Positions 16,404 through 24,987 of a DNA stretch of 64,000 nucleotides are shown piece by piece. Both the position numbers and the translations under genes were made by a program. Each line of letters starts with the position of its first letter. The stretch's first letter is position 1. The notes under the pieces are model-generated. The model had not been told where the DNA came from. It was given only the letters and a program-made list of their open reading frames with translations, and did not search any database. Source of the stretch: JADJRH01 sp046351455 (lineage in GTDB: Bacteria > Myxococcota_A > Polyangia > Polyangiales > Polyangiaceae); assembly GCA_046351455.1 (NCBI GenBank), contig JAXLYM010000002.1, positions 310,001 through 374,000 of the forward strand. Direction: 5' to 3'.

Positions 16404-18650
16404 TCAGTTGCCCGGCAGATCCGAGGTGGGCGGCGGCGCAGGAGCAGGCTCCTTCGGCGCGGGTGGCGCGGTCTGCGCCGGCGGAGAGTGACCGCCCATG
16501 TCCGAGATGTCGACCGTCCCGGCGTTGGGCGCGACGTAATCATCCGAGACGCGGCCGCCCGGCGGCTTCGGCCCCGCGCCCGTCGACGCGCCGCTGTTCG
16601 CGCCGGAAGCGCCGCTGGAGCCCGCGTTCGAGCCCGCGCTCGCACCGGAAGCAGCGCCCGACGTCGCAGGCGCGGCCGTCCCCTTCGGCGCGCCGCTCGC
16701 GGTCGGCGTGGTCGTCGCGGCGGGCCGCCCGTCCGCGCTGTTCATGAACGTGAGCAGCGCCGCGGCGAGCGGGTGCGGCGGCGTCTGCGCCTTCAGCTTG
16801 TCGTGCTCGGCACGCGCGCCCGCGAGGTCGCCCGAGGCCGCGAGCGCATACACGAGCATCGCCCGCGCGCGCCCGAGGTTGCCGTCCGTCGCGACCGACG
16901 AGCGCAGCCGCTCGATCACCGTCGGCCACGCGGGTTTGTCCTCCGCGAGATCGAGCGCCGCCAGCGTGAGATCGTCCTCGGCGGTCTTGCCGGCCGCCTG
17001 CATCTCCGCGACGAGCGCGCGCGCGCCGGCCCGGTCGCCCGCGATCCGAAGCGCGTCCACGCGGTACCGCCGCACCGCCGCGTCCGACGGCGCGACCTTG
17101 TGCGCGGCCTCCACCGACCGCTTCATCTTCTCGATGGCCTCGGAGAGCTCGGCCTGCGCGATCGGCAGCTCCGCGCCCTGACCCACGAGCCGCACCTTGA
17201 GCCAGCGCTGATCGGCGCGGATCACCGCGAGGTGCGCGAGGTGCATCACCACCTGCGGATCGCTCTCCGCGAGGGCGCTCGCCTTGTCGAACGCCTCCTT
17301 CGCGCCCTCGAGATCGCCGGCGCGGAGGCTCTTGTCGCCGTCGTCGAGGAGCTTCGCCACGCGGTCGTCCGCGGCGGGCGCGGAGGACTGCGCGGGCGAC
17401 GGCGCGACGAGGTACTTGCGCCCCATCGTCACCGCGAGCAGCGCCGTCGCGCCCACGAGCACGACGCCCACGATCCAGCGCACCGAGCTGTTCCGCTTCT
17501 GGCTCTGCACCATCGAGAAGCGGGGCTGCGCCATGCTCGGCGCTTCTTCGGGGATGAGCGATCCGCGCGACTCCGCCGCGGGCGGCGTGGGGGTCATCGG
17601 CGTGATCGGCGGCACGCTCGCGGAGCGCATGCGGCCCTCCAGCGGCGGGCTCGATCGGCGCGGCGGAGGCTCCGGCGGCGGCAGCGGCGTGAGCGGACCC
17701 GTGCGGCGCTCGACCACGCCCGACTCCTCCGGACGGCGCGCCGCGGGCGGCACGTCGATGGCGAGGTGCTCGTGCACGACCGCGCTGTCGACGGCGGTCG
17801 CGGTCTCCCCGAGCGCCGCCATCGTGTCGGCGAAGGCCGATCGATCCTCCGCGATCGTCGCGTCGGAGAGCGCCGCGCGCGAGGCCACGACCTGCGGCGC
17901 CGCGCTCGTGTGCGGCAGCGGCCCGATCGGCACCGCGGGCGTGCGATCGCCGGACTGCCGCAGATCCGAGCGCGGGATCGTCGCGGGCTCCGCGAGGTCG
18001 GCCGCGACCAGGTTCTGCAGCCGCCCCGAAGTCGCCGCCTGCACGCTCGTCGGCTGCATCGATCCGGAGAGCGCGGTGTTCACCGGATCGCTCATCCGCG
18101 CGCGCCCAGGATCGGCGCCGTTGAGCACCGGAGGCGGCGGAGGCAGCGTGCCGGAGCGACGCGGCGGCTCCGACGTGCCCCACGCGTTGGCCTGCGACGG
18201 ATCGCGCGGGAGCGGGATCGCCTGCGACACCTCCTGCCGCTGCGAAGATCGCGACGACCACCCCGCGCCGGAGTCCGCGGGGCGCGCCGACGGGAGCCCG
18301 AGGCCCGGCGCCGTCGACGTCGCCGCGACCACGATCGCCTGCTTGAAGAACGGCTCCAGCTCCGCGATCGCGCCGAGCCTCCTCGGCCGCGCGGCCCCGC
18401 GCGAGAGCACGTCGTCCCGCCCGACGACGCCCGTCGAGATCGCCGCCTGCAGCTCGCGCAGCGCGGAGAACACGAGCTCACGCCCGTCGACGGTGCGCAC
18501 CACCCAGCGCTCGGGGCCGGTCGCCGGGACGGGCCGGTACACGCGGAACTGCGCGCCGCAGTTGGTGCACTTCACGGTCGTGCCGCGCTCCGAGACCAAC
18601 GCGTCGTCGAAGTCGTACTCGGTGCCGCAGCGCTCGCAGGTTACGTCCAT
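16404..18650 (-). CDS. Zinc-ribbon, membrane and TPR-type protein
   Basis: A 748-residue protein of a myxobacteria-like architecture. Residues 1-35 form an MJ0042-type zinc ribbon with C5, C8, C28 and C31 (CERCG...CTNCG). Residues ~45-105 read WVVRTVDGRELVFSALRELQAAISTG ... LGAIAELEPFF, a GYF-like module often paired with such ribbons. Residues ~110-385 are Pro/Ser/Arg-rich and probably disordered. One membrane helix follows near 390-410 (RWIVGVVLVGATALLAVTMG). The region ~430-640 is helical with repeated Asp/Ala/Lys segments suggesting TPRs (GDKSLRAGDLEGAKEAFDKASAL). The C-terminal ~100 residues are Gly/Ala/Ser/Pro-rich. ATG 18650 begins the ribbon. It precedes sppA in the same operon. The N-terminus should be cytoplasmic and the TPR part periplasmic; the role is unknown. 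Confidence 0.85.
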   Translation of the reverse strand: MDVTCERCGTEYDFDDALVSERGTTVKCTNCGAQFRVYRPVPATGPERWVVRTVDGRELVFSALRELQAAISTGVVGRDDVLSRGAARPRRLGAIAELEPFFKQAIVVAATSTAPGLGLPSARPADSGAGWSSRSSQRQEVSQAIPLPRDPSQANAWGTSEPPRRSGTLPPPPPVLNGADPGRARMSDPVNTALSGSMQPTSVQAATSGRLQNLVAADLAEPATIPRSDLRQSGDRTPAVPIGPLPHTSAAPQVVASRAALSDATIAEDRSAFADTMAALGETATAVDSAVVHEHLAIDVPPAARRPEESGVVERRTGPLTPLPPPEPPPRRSSPPLEGRMRSASVPPITPMTPTPPAAESRGSLIPEEAPSMAQPRFSMVQSQKRNSSVRWIVGVVLVGATALLAVTMGRKYLVAPSPAQSSAPAADDRVAKLLDDGDKSLRAGDLEGAKEAFDKASALAESDPQVVMHLAHLAVIRADQRWLKVRLVGQGAELPIAQAELSEAIEKMKRSVEAAHKVAPSDAAVRRYRVDALRIAGDRAGARALVAEMQAAGKTAEDDLTLAALDLAEDKPAWPTVIERLRSSVATDGNLGRARAMLVYALAASGDLAGARAEHDKLKAQTPPHPLAAALLTFMNSADGRPAATTTPTASGAPKGTAAPATSGAASGASAGSNAGSSGASGANSGASTGAGPKPPGGRVSDDYVAPNAGTVDISDMGGHSPPAQTAPPAPKEPAPAPPPTSDLPGN

Positions 18651-19025
18651 CGAAAAATGGCGGGGAAAGGGGCCGCGTCCGGGGAATCCTGCCTCACGGG
18701 GGCGAGGACACCGGGGACCCGAGGGTGCTCAGGATACCGGACAAATCGGCTTTGGAAAAACAACGTGGCGCACGAGGTCGGTCACAACGCGCTCGTGAAC
18801 CGAGCTTCACGCATCGAAGGGTGTGGCCGAGGACGCCGTTCGCGTCAGCTTTTTCTTCGCCCCCATCGCGGCCCCCGCAGTCCCGCCGCGCGCGCCGACG
18901 ACGACCCGAACGGACGCGCGAGGCGCCGAGCGTGCTTGTCGAGGGCATGTCGCTTGCTAACCTTTCGCAACCGCCGCGTGACCCCGCGATCGCGGCTATT
19001 TCTCGCATTTTCCTGGAGAACGACG
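18651..19025. other. Intergenic region between divergent genes
   Basis: This 375-base gap separates the starts of the zinc-ribbon gene (minus) and the Gly-rich lipoprotein gene (plus), so it must hold both promoters. I see no open frame of protein-like composition, no long repeat and no convincing -35/-10 pair. GGAG at about 19013-19016 serves the lipoprotein start. Confidence 0.5.
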
Positions 19026-19571
19026 ATGAAGCGACTTGCGCTCTTGGGCTTGCTTGCTGCCGGCATGACGATGCTCGCCGGGTGCCCGATCTTCGATGAC
19101 AGCCCGGGTAGCCAGAACTGCTTCGACAACTGCGGCTACGGCGGCAGCACGCCGACGACGGCGACCGGGCAATGCTTCCAGCAAGGCGACTGCACGGGCA
19201 TCAACGAGACGTGCGGGAGCGACGGCTTCTGTCACACCGGCGACTGCACGCTGTGGGGCTGCGTCGGCATGCAGACCTGCCAGGTGAGCACCGATCAGAA
19301 GGCCGTGTGCGCGGATCCGATCGGCCACGGAGGCACGGGCGGCGCGACCGCGAGCGGCGGCGCTTCGCAAGGCGGCGCGGCGCAAGGCGGCGCGGCGCAA
19401 GGCGGCGCGGCGCAAGGCGGCGCGAGCTCGGCGGGCGGGACCGGCGGCGTCACCGCGACGGGCGGCACCGGCGGCACCGGCGGCGTCACCGCGACGGGCG
19501 GCACCGGCGGCGTCACCGCGAGCGGCGGCACCGGCGGCTCCACGAAGACGGGCGGCACCGGCGGCATGTAG
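19026..19571 (+). CDS. Cys- and Gly-rich predicted lipoprotein
   Basis: A 181-residue protein with signal peptide MKRLALLGLLAAGMTMLAGC, whose lipobox Cys is residue 20. The mature N-terminal half (to ~100) has about ten Cys in spaced pairs, such as NCFDNCGYGG, GQCFQQGDC, ETCGSDGFCHTGDC and WGCVGMQTC, suggesting a small disulfide-bonded domain. The C-terminal ~80 residues are a Gly/Thr/Ala repeat tract (QGGAA units then TGGTGGVTATG units), encoded by tandem DNA repeats, with no folded domain or anchor. The gene ends one base before the convergent peptidase stop. Similar Gly-repeat lipoproteins are frequent in Polyangia; a surface-exposed or spacer role is a guess. Confidence 0.8.
   Translation: MKRLALLGLLAAGMTMLAGCPIFDDSPGSQNCFDNCGYGGSTPTTATGQCFQQGDCTGINETCGSDGFCHTGDCTLWGCVGMQTCQVSTDQKAVCADPIGHGGTGGATASGGASQGGAAQGGAAQGGAAQGGASSAGGTGGVTATGGTGGTGGVTATGGTGGVTASGGTGGSTKTGGTGGM
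19368..19427 (+). repeat. 15-bp coding tandem repeat, four units
   Basis: The unit CAAGGCGGCGCGGCG occurs three times perfectly, with a fourth copy whose last bases differ (CGCGAGC). It encodes the QGGAA repeats of the lipoprotein. Because the unit is a multiple of three, copy changes keep the reading frame. It is followed to 19568 by less regular GGCACCGGCGGC-type repeats. Confidence 0.85.
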
Positions 19572-19572
19572 C

Positions 19573-21057
19573 TCACATCTCCGCGAGCAGGTACGTCATC
19601 AGCGCGACGGCGGCCGCGTTCTTCTGCAGGTCCTGCGGATCGATCTTGTCGATCGTGTCGGCGACGGTGTGGTGCAGATCGAAGTAGTGGCCCCCGTCCG
19701 GCACGATCTCGAAGCACGGCGTCCCGTGCTCTTCGAGCGGCGAGATGTCCGCGCCGGTGCGCCCCTCCTTCAGCTCCGTGACGCCGAGATCGGTGAACAG
19801 CGGCGCCCACGATTTCACGCGCGCGGTCATCTCCGGCGGCGTCTTCATGTGGAACGCGCGCGGCGCGCCCGCCCCGAAATCCGCCTCCATCGCGGCCGCG
19901 TGCTTCTCCTTGCCGTGCGCTTCGAAGTAGCCTTTCCCGCCGCGCAGACCGTTCTCTTCGTTCGTGAACAGCACGACGCGCACGGTGCGCTTCGGCGCGA
20001 GGCCGAGCTCCTTCAGCATCAGCGCCGCGTCGAGCGTCATCGCGCAGCCGGCCCCGTCGTCGCTGGCGCCCTCGCCGACGTCCCACGAGTCGATGTGACC
20101 GCCGATCACGATCACCTCGTCGGGCAGCTCGCGCCCGGTCAGCTCGGCGACGGCGTTCGCGCTCTCGGCGTCGGGCAGCGTCTTCGCGCCCATCGACAGC
20201 TCCACCGTCACGGGGCCTCTCTGCGTGGCGCGCGCGAGGTAATCCGCGTCCTCCGGAGCGAGCGCGGCCGCGGGGATCTTCGGGACGTCCTTCGCGTACG
20301 GCGCCATCGCCCCGGTGTGCGCGGTGCGGAACGCCTTCGCCGTCACGGATCGGATCAGCGCCGCGACCGCGCCGAGCTTGCCGGCCTCCGTCGCGGCGAG
20401 CCAGCGGACGCCGACCGTCGCGCCGTAGCCCGTCTCGTTCGTGGCCGGATCGAAGGCGGGCATCGCCTTGTTCACGAGCACGATCTTCCCCTTCGCCTTG
20501 TCACCGGCGGCCTTCAGCGCGTCGAGGCTGTCCACCACGAGCACCTCGGCCTTGATCGGCTTCGCGCCGGTGCCGACGGATCCGCCGAGCCCGAGCATCA
20601 CGAGGTCGCGCTCGATCGGCGCCGTCACGCGCGCGCTCTCCTTGCCGCGGACCCAGTGCGGCACCATCACCTTCTCGCGCCGCGCGTTCGCGAGCCCGGC
20701 CTTCTTCATCGACGCGACGGCGAAATCGATCGCGCGCTCCAGCGAGGCGGATCCGCTGATGCGGTGCCCGTAGCCGTCCGTGAGCTGGCTGAGCCACTCG
20801 TACGCCGCGCGCCGCGTCTTCGAGGCGGCGATGATCTTGTCGGCAGCGGCGATCGCCTCTTTCGGAAGGCCCGCGCGCGGATCGACCGGGACGGCGCTCG
20901 CGCTCGCCGAGACCGAAGGCGCCGCCGTGACCGCGGGGAGCGGCGACGGATGGTCCCACGGATTTTGGACGCCGCCGCACGGATTGGTCGTGGGCCGCGG
21001 AGGCTCACACGCCGCGAAGACGAGGGGGATCGCGAGAGACAAGAGCGCGCGCTTCAC
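19573..21057 (-). CDS. M28-family zinc peptidase, predicted lipoprotein
   Basis: A 494-residue exported metallopeptidase resembling carboxypeptidase Q/aminopeptidase Y types. The signal peptide MKRALLSLAIPLVFAAC gives a lipobox Cys at residue 17. A protease-associated (PA) domain lies at about 150-300 (LVMLGLGGSVGT, GKIVLVNK). The catalytic domain shows the two-zinc ligands and base in order: GGHIDSWDVGEG (H, D), GASDDGAG (D), FTNEENGLRGGKGY (catalytic Glu pair), MEADFGAG, and the last His in PDGGHYFDLHHTVADT. GTG 21057 was chosen as it begins the signal sequence. It probably trims peptides in the periplasm or outside the cell. It converges with the lipoprotein gene with only one base between stops. 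Confidence 0.93.
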   Translation of the reverse strand: MKRALLSLAIPLVFAACEPPRPTTNPCGGVQNPWDHPSPLPAVTAAPSVSASASAVPVDPRAGLPKEAIAAADKIIAASKTRRAAYEWLSQLTDGYGHRISGSASLERAIDFAVASMKKAGLANARREKVMVPHWVRGKESARVTAPIERDLVMLGLGGSVGTGAKPIKAEVLVVDSLDALKAAGDKAKGKIVLVNKAMPAFDPATNETGYGATVGVRWLAATEAGKLGAVAALIRSVTAKAFRTAHTGAMAPYAKDVPKIPAAALAPEDADYLARATQRGPVTVELSMGAKTLPDAESANAVAELTGRELPDEVIVIGGHIDSWDVGEGASDDGAGCAMTLDAALMLKELGLAPKRTVRVVLFTNEENGLRGGKGYFEAHGKEKHAAAMEADFGAGAPRAFHMKTPPEMTARVKSWAPLFTDLGVTELKEGRTGADISPLEEHGTPCFEIVPDGGHYFDLHHTVADTIDKIDPQDLQKNAAAVALMTYLLAEM

Positions 21058-21115
21058 GCAAATCTCGTATCGGTTCGCGCCGCCCGCGTGAACCCCCCGC
21101 TCACCAGAGCCCGCT

Positions 21116-21274
21116 CTAGCACCCGCCCGCGAGCATCACGATCGCGACGATGAGCCCGATCACGAGCAGCCCGACGAACGCGATCTTGCCCAGGAGCGGC
21201 TTGAACCACTTCCAGATGACGGTGCGGAAGACCTTCCAGAGCAGCTTGAGGATTTCCCAGATCACTTTCTTCAC
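21116..21274 (-). CDS. 52-residue membrane peptide
   Basis: A very small protein starting at GTG 21274 (VKKVIWEILKLLWKVFRTV). The N-terminal half is an amphipathic, Trp/Lys-rich helix and the C-terminal half is a strongly hydrophobic helix (IAFVGLLVIGLIVAIVMLA) ending GGC. The longer open frame has an Arg-rich, non-natural start. It lies between the LarA-like gene and the M28 peptidase gene on the same strand. The two-helix pattern suits a small membrane modulator or a pore-forming peptide; nothing identifies it further. Protein-like composition is the main evidence that it is real. Confidence 0.55.
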   Translation of the reverse strand: MKKVIWEILKLLWKVFRTVIWKWFKPLLGKIAFVGLLVIGLIVAIVMLAGGC

Positions 21275-21368
21275 GCGGCCGAGCCTAGCGCAGCGCGCGC
21301 GAAGGCGCCGCGATCCGGTGTGAAGAAGCACGAGGATCGCGTGAAGGACGCGCGATCGAGCTCTAAAA

Positions 21369-22985
21369 TCAGCCGTGGTGGCCGGGGCCCTTCGGGTGGT
21401 GCCCGCGCTCGGTCACCTCGGCCATGAAGATCGGCGGCATGTGCAGCGCGAGGATCTCGGGCTGCGGCGGCGCCGTCACCTTCGCCATGCGGAGCGCCTC
21501 TTCCATCGTGCGCGCCGTCTCCCAGCCGAGCAGCTTCGGGATGTACTCGTTGTCGGGGCCGACCACGATCATGCGGCCGATGTGCTGCCGACCGGCCTCG
21601 CCCCAGTACCACATGAAGAACGGATGGGTCGGGTGGTACGCGTTCCCGAAGCGGTACATCTCGATGTACGCCGGGTTCGCCGCGAACTTCTTCTCGTAGC
21701 GGTGGTGCAGCTCCATCGCGTCGCGCGTCTCCGGCAACAGGCGGTGCACGAACTCGATGTACGGAGCGTGGTGCTCGTTGTCGAAGAGATCGGTGCAGGG
21801 GTGCAGCACGATCATCGTGCCGCCCTTCTTCACCATCGGCAGGCCCTTGTAGAGGTTGAACAGGTACCCGTTCGCCATCACCTGCACGAGCAGCGGGTTC
21901 AGGAACGAGTTCACGTTGTACGGGCTGATGTACGGCACGCCCGTGATCAGGATGTCGGCCTGCCCCTGCACCGGCACGAGGTACTGCTCGTAACACTTCT
22001 TCAGCGTGTGCGCGTGCACCGCCTCGGTCTCGCCGGCGAAGACGCCCGTCACGCCGAACGGCGCCGGCACCTTCGAGAAGATCGCCTGACGCGCGGGCTG
22101 CGGCGTCTTCTGCAGCGTCCACGTGAGCGCCCGCATCGCCGCCCGCTCGGTCGCGGTGAAGTCGTCCTCGTTCTTCGCGAGGAACTCCAGCGGCCGGTCG
22201 TACATGCGGTTGTTGACCGTGGTCTCGATGTTGAAGACGTTCAGCTTCGAGTTCACGAGCCGGCCCATGCGCTCCACGCTCGTGTTCAGCGCGGACGACG
22301 ACGGGTCCATGTACGAGTGGCAGTCGCGCATCGTCTTCGGGTTGTGGTGCGCGCGCAGGCTGCGATAGCCGCACAGGCCGACCGCGACGGACTTGTGACC
22401 GCCGTCCATGGGGACGAGGTTCAGGTTCACGTAGATGATGAGATCGCTGTCCGCCGCCCGCTTGTTGATCTCCACCTCTTCGCCGAGCTCGGTCGTGCCG
22501 AGGTACTTCATGTTCGCGGCGTTCTCGGCGTCGTGGTTGTAGAGCTTCTTCGGCCAGTAGGCGTTGAAGATCTTGTCGCCGACGACGTGCCGCACCTCCC
22601 AGTCCTTCATGCGGCGATGCACGCTCGTCGCGATGATGATCTCGACGTCGTCGACGCTGTAATCGGCGAGCAGATCGAGCACCACGGTGAGCACGCGCTC
22701 GCGGATGTCGGGCCGCTTCATCGGCGGCAGCGGCAGCGAGATGTCGTCGATCGCGATCGTGACCTTCATCCCCGGGCGCAGCTTCGCGTAGAGCGGCTCG
22801 CTGTTGTACGGGTGGTTGATCGCGTACCGGATCGCGGCGTCGACGTCCTTCAGCGCGGCGAGCGGCGGCTTCGGGTAGATGACGCGCGTGCCGGTCGGCA
22901 GGTCGACGTCGACGAGCTGGTCGCCGGAGAAGAGGGTGCGCGGCGCGCTGCGGCTGTCGATGGTGACGAGGCAGGGATGGCTCAT
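21369..22985 (-). CDS. LarA-like (lactate racemase domain, DUF2088) protein
   Basis: A 538-residue cytoplasmic protein related to nickel-pincer-dependent racemases. The N-terminal domain has KVTIAIDDISLPLPPM (the LarA DxxRPxP position), VEIIIATSVHRRMKDWE with the expected active-site His, and MDGGHKSVAVGLCGY at the position of the catalytic Lys loop. The C-terminal domain includes ADILITGVPYISPYNVNS and GGTMIVLHPC. It is longer than LarA (~425 residues) and ends in a His/Gly/Pro tail. No LarB, LarC or LarE cofactor genes are nearby, so the cofactor must be supplied from elsewhere or the protein may use none. It lies 46 bases downstream of the HAD phosphatase gene on the same strand. The substrate is unknown. 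Confidence 0.82.
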   Translation of the reverse strand: MSHPCLVTIDSRSAPRTLFSGDQLVDVDLPTGTRVIYPKPPLAALKDVDAAIRYAINHPYNSEPLYAKLRPGMKVTIAIDDISLPLPPMKRPDIRERVLTVVLDLLADYSVDDVEIIIATSVHRRMKDWEVRHVVGDKIFNAYWPKKLYNHDAENAANMKYLGTTELGEEVEINKRAADSDLIIYVNLNLVPMDGGHKSVAVGLCGYRSLRAHHNPKTMRDCHSYMDPSSSALNTSVERMGRLVNSKLNVFNIETTVNNRMYDRPLEFLAKNEDDFTATERAAMRALTWTLQKTPQPARQAIFSKVPAPFGVTGVFAGETEAVHAHTLKKCYEQYLVPVQGQADILITGVPYISPYNVNSFLNPLLVQVMANGYLFNLYKGLPMVKKGGTMIVLHPCTDLFDNEHHAPYIEFVHRLLPETRDAMELHHRYEKKFAANPAYIEMYRFGNAYHPTHPFFMWYWGEAGRQHIGRMIVVGPDNEYIPKLLGWETARTMEEALRMAKVTAPPQPEILALHMPPIFMAEVTERGHHPKGPGHHG

Positions 22986-23031
22986 GAGGTGCTTTCGTCC
23001 GTGATGCGTCGATGCGGTGCGAGGGGGCCGA

Positions 23032-23700
23032 TCAGCTCTTCGTCTCGAGCCGGAAGATGGGCCAGTGGTACGCGTGCGCGAGCAGGCTCAGCTTGCGATC
23101 CGGGTTGATCGCCGCGGGGTAGCCCACGATCGAGAGCATCGGCACGTCGGAGTAGCTGTCGGAGTACGCGAAGCACTCGTCGAGGTTGTGGTTCTTCGAG
23201 CGGGCGTGATCGCGGATGAGCTTCGCCTTCTCGGGGCCGGCGACGACGGGGCGCAAGAGCTTGCCGGTGGCGAAACGATCCTTGATTTCGAGGCGATTCG
23301 CGATGACGTCGGTCGCGCCGAGGTAGTCCGCGAGGAACTTCATCAAGAAGTCGAGCGCGCCGGAGACGAGGACGACGTCCTGCCCTTTGTCGCGGCTCGC
23401 CTTCACGAAGTCCTTCGCCGCGGGGTAGATGCGCGGCTTGATCACCGTGTCGAACGCCTCCTCCGCGAGGGAGAGGAGCCGATCTTGCGACACGCCCTCG
23501 TACGCAGAGAACAGCATCTCGTTGAAGAGGCGCCGATCGCGCATCTCGGCCAGGACCATCCACGGAGCCTTCGCCACCGCCTTGCCGAGCTTCATCGCGC
23601 TGTGCAGCGGAGTCGCCTGGTTCAAGAGGTAGAACAACGTCGGATGGACGAGGTTCGTCGAGACGAGGGTGCCATCTACGTCGAAGTAGCTCGCCGCCAT
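23032..23700 (-). CDS. HAD-superfamily phosphatase (subfamily IB, PSPase-like)
   Basis: A 222-residue soluble hydrolase with the four HAD motifs: FDVDGTLV with the nucleophilic Asp at residues 7-13, VLVSGALDFL, a Lys in the GPEKAKLIRDHA region, and YSDSYSDVPML. The cap inserted after motif I is helical (TLFYLLNQATPLHSAMKLG ... NEMLFSAYEGVSQDRLL), as in subfamily IB, which includes phosphoserine phosphatase and related lipid- or sugar-phosphate phosphatases. ATG 23700 (MAASYFDVDGTL) was chosen because the preceding open frame is shadow sequence. It lies between the acyl-CoA dehydrogenase and the LarA-like gene, all leftward with short gaps, so a shared transcript is likely. The substrate cannot be read from the sequence. 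Confidence 0.92.
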   Translation of the reverse strand: MAASYFDVDGTLVSTNLVHPTLFYLLNQATPLHSAMKLGKAVAKAPWMVLAEMRDRRLFNEMLFSAYEGVSQDRLLSLAEEAFDTVIKPRIYPAAKDFVKASRDKGQDVVLVSGALDFLMKFLADYLGATDVIANRLEIKDRFATGKLLRPVVAGPEKAKLIRDHARSKNHNLDECFAYSDSYSDVPMLSIVGYPAAINPDRKLSLLAHAYHWPIFRLETKS

Positions 23701-23771
23701 GAATCGGGCTCTATTTCCGAAGGAAGCACGCGCCGTCAAGGACAATGGCGCATGCGAACCGGCCTTCGCGG

Positions 23772-24908
23772 TCAGCGGAGAGCGGATCGCGCGATGACGG
23801 TGCGCTGCACCTCGCTCGTGCCCTCGTAGATCGTGGTCACGCGCACGTCGCGCAGGTGGCGCTCCGCGGGGAAGTCGCGCACGTACCCGTAGCCGCCGTG
23901 GATCTGCACCGCGCGGTTGCAGATGCGGTTCGCGGCCTCGCTGGCGAAGAGCTTGGCCATCGCGGCCTCGCGCGAGAACGGCACGCCCGCCTCCTTCATC
24001 TGCGCGGCCCGCAGCGCGAGCAAGCGCGCCGCTTCCAGCTCCGTCTTCGAGTCCGCGAGCTGCCACTGGATCGCCTGGAAATCGCCGATCGGCTTGCCGA
24101 ACTGCTTACGCTGCTTCGCGTAGTCGGTGGCCTCTTCGAGCGCGGCGGTCGCGATCCCGATCGCCTGCGACGCGATGCCGATGCGCCCGCCGTCGAGCGC
24201 CATCATCGCGATCTTGAACCCGCCGTCGAGCTCACCGAAGAGCGCGTCGTGCGGCAGCTTGCAGTCGTCGAACGTGAGCGGCACCGTGTTCGAAGCGCGC
24301 AGGCCGAGCTTGTCTTCGTGCTTGCCGGGCTTGAGGCCGGGCGTGCCGCCCTCGACGAGGAAGCACGAGATGCCCTTCGTTCCGGGGCCTCCGGTGCGCG
24401 CCCACACGACCATGACGCCCGCGTGCGCGCCGCTCGTGATCCACTGCTTCTCGCCGCGCAGGACCCACCCGTCGGCGGTGCGCTCCGCGGTGGTGCGCAT
24501 CGATCCGGGATCGCTGCCGGCCTCGGGCTCGGAGAGGGCGAAGGCGCCCGCGACGTACTCGCCCGACGTGATCTTCGGCACGTACTTCTCACGCTGCGCG
24601 TCGGTGCCGAGCTTCGAGATCACCTCGGCCACCATGTTGGTGACGGCCATCGTGACCGCGGTCGAAGCGCACGCGCGGGCGATCTCCATCATCGCGAGCG
24701 AGTACGACACGACGCCCGCCTCCGCGCCGCCGAGCGAGCCGGGGATGTTGACGCCCATCAGCCCGAGCTCCGCGAGCCCCTTCAAGATCTCGAACGGGAA
24801 GCGCTCCTCCTTGTCGAGCTGCGCGGCCACGGGCCGGATGACGCGCTCCGCGTACTCGCGCGCGGTCTTCTGGATGAGCGCCTGTGTCTCGTTCGGTTCG
24901 AAATCCAT
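23772..24908 (-). CDS. Acyl-CoA dehydrogenase
   Basis: A 378-residue FAD enzyme that introduces the alpha-beta double bond into acyl-CoA esters. The family signatures are present: FALSEPEAGSDPGSM (first ACAD motif), GEKQWITSGAHAG (FAD contact), and the C-terminal motif QIHGGYGYVRDFPAERHLRD with the catalytic Glu in YEGTSEVQR (near residue 362). Length and motif order are those of the short/medium-chain and butyryl-CoA group. ATG 24908 gives the standard MDFEPNETQ start. It is the first gene of a leftward set with the HAD phosphatase and LarA-like protein. The electron acceptor would be ETF, not encoded here. Confidence 0.96.
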   Translation of the reverse strand: MDFEPNETQALIQKTAREYAERVIRPVAAQLDKEERFPFEILKGLAELGLMGVNIPGSLGGAEAGVVSYSLAMMEIARACASTAVTMAVTNMVAEVISKLGTDAQREKYVPKITSGEYVAGAFALSEPEAGSDPGSMRTTAERTADGWVLRGEKQWITSGAHAGVMVVWARTGGPGTKGISCFLVEGGTPGLKPGKHEDKLGLRASNTVPLTFDDCKLPHDALFGELDGGFKIAMMALDGGRIGIASQAIGIATAALEEATDYAKQRKQFGKPIGDFQAIQWQLADSKTELEAARLLALRAAQMKEAGVPFSREAAMAKLFASEAANRICNRAVQIHGGYGYVRDFPAERHLRDVRVTTIYEGTSEVQRTVIARSALR

Positions 24909-24987
24909 GCGCCCCCTCTTAGAAGAGAGGCGCCCCGTCGAAAAGAGAGGCCCCGTGACGTGGCGCAGATCGCCTCAAAAACAAGGA

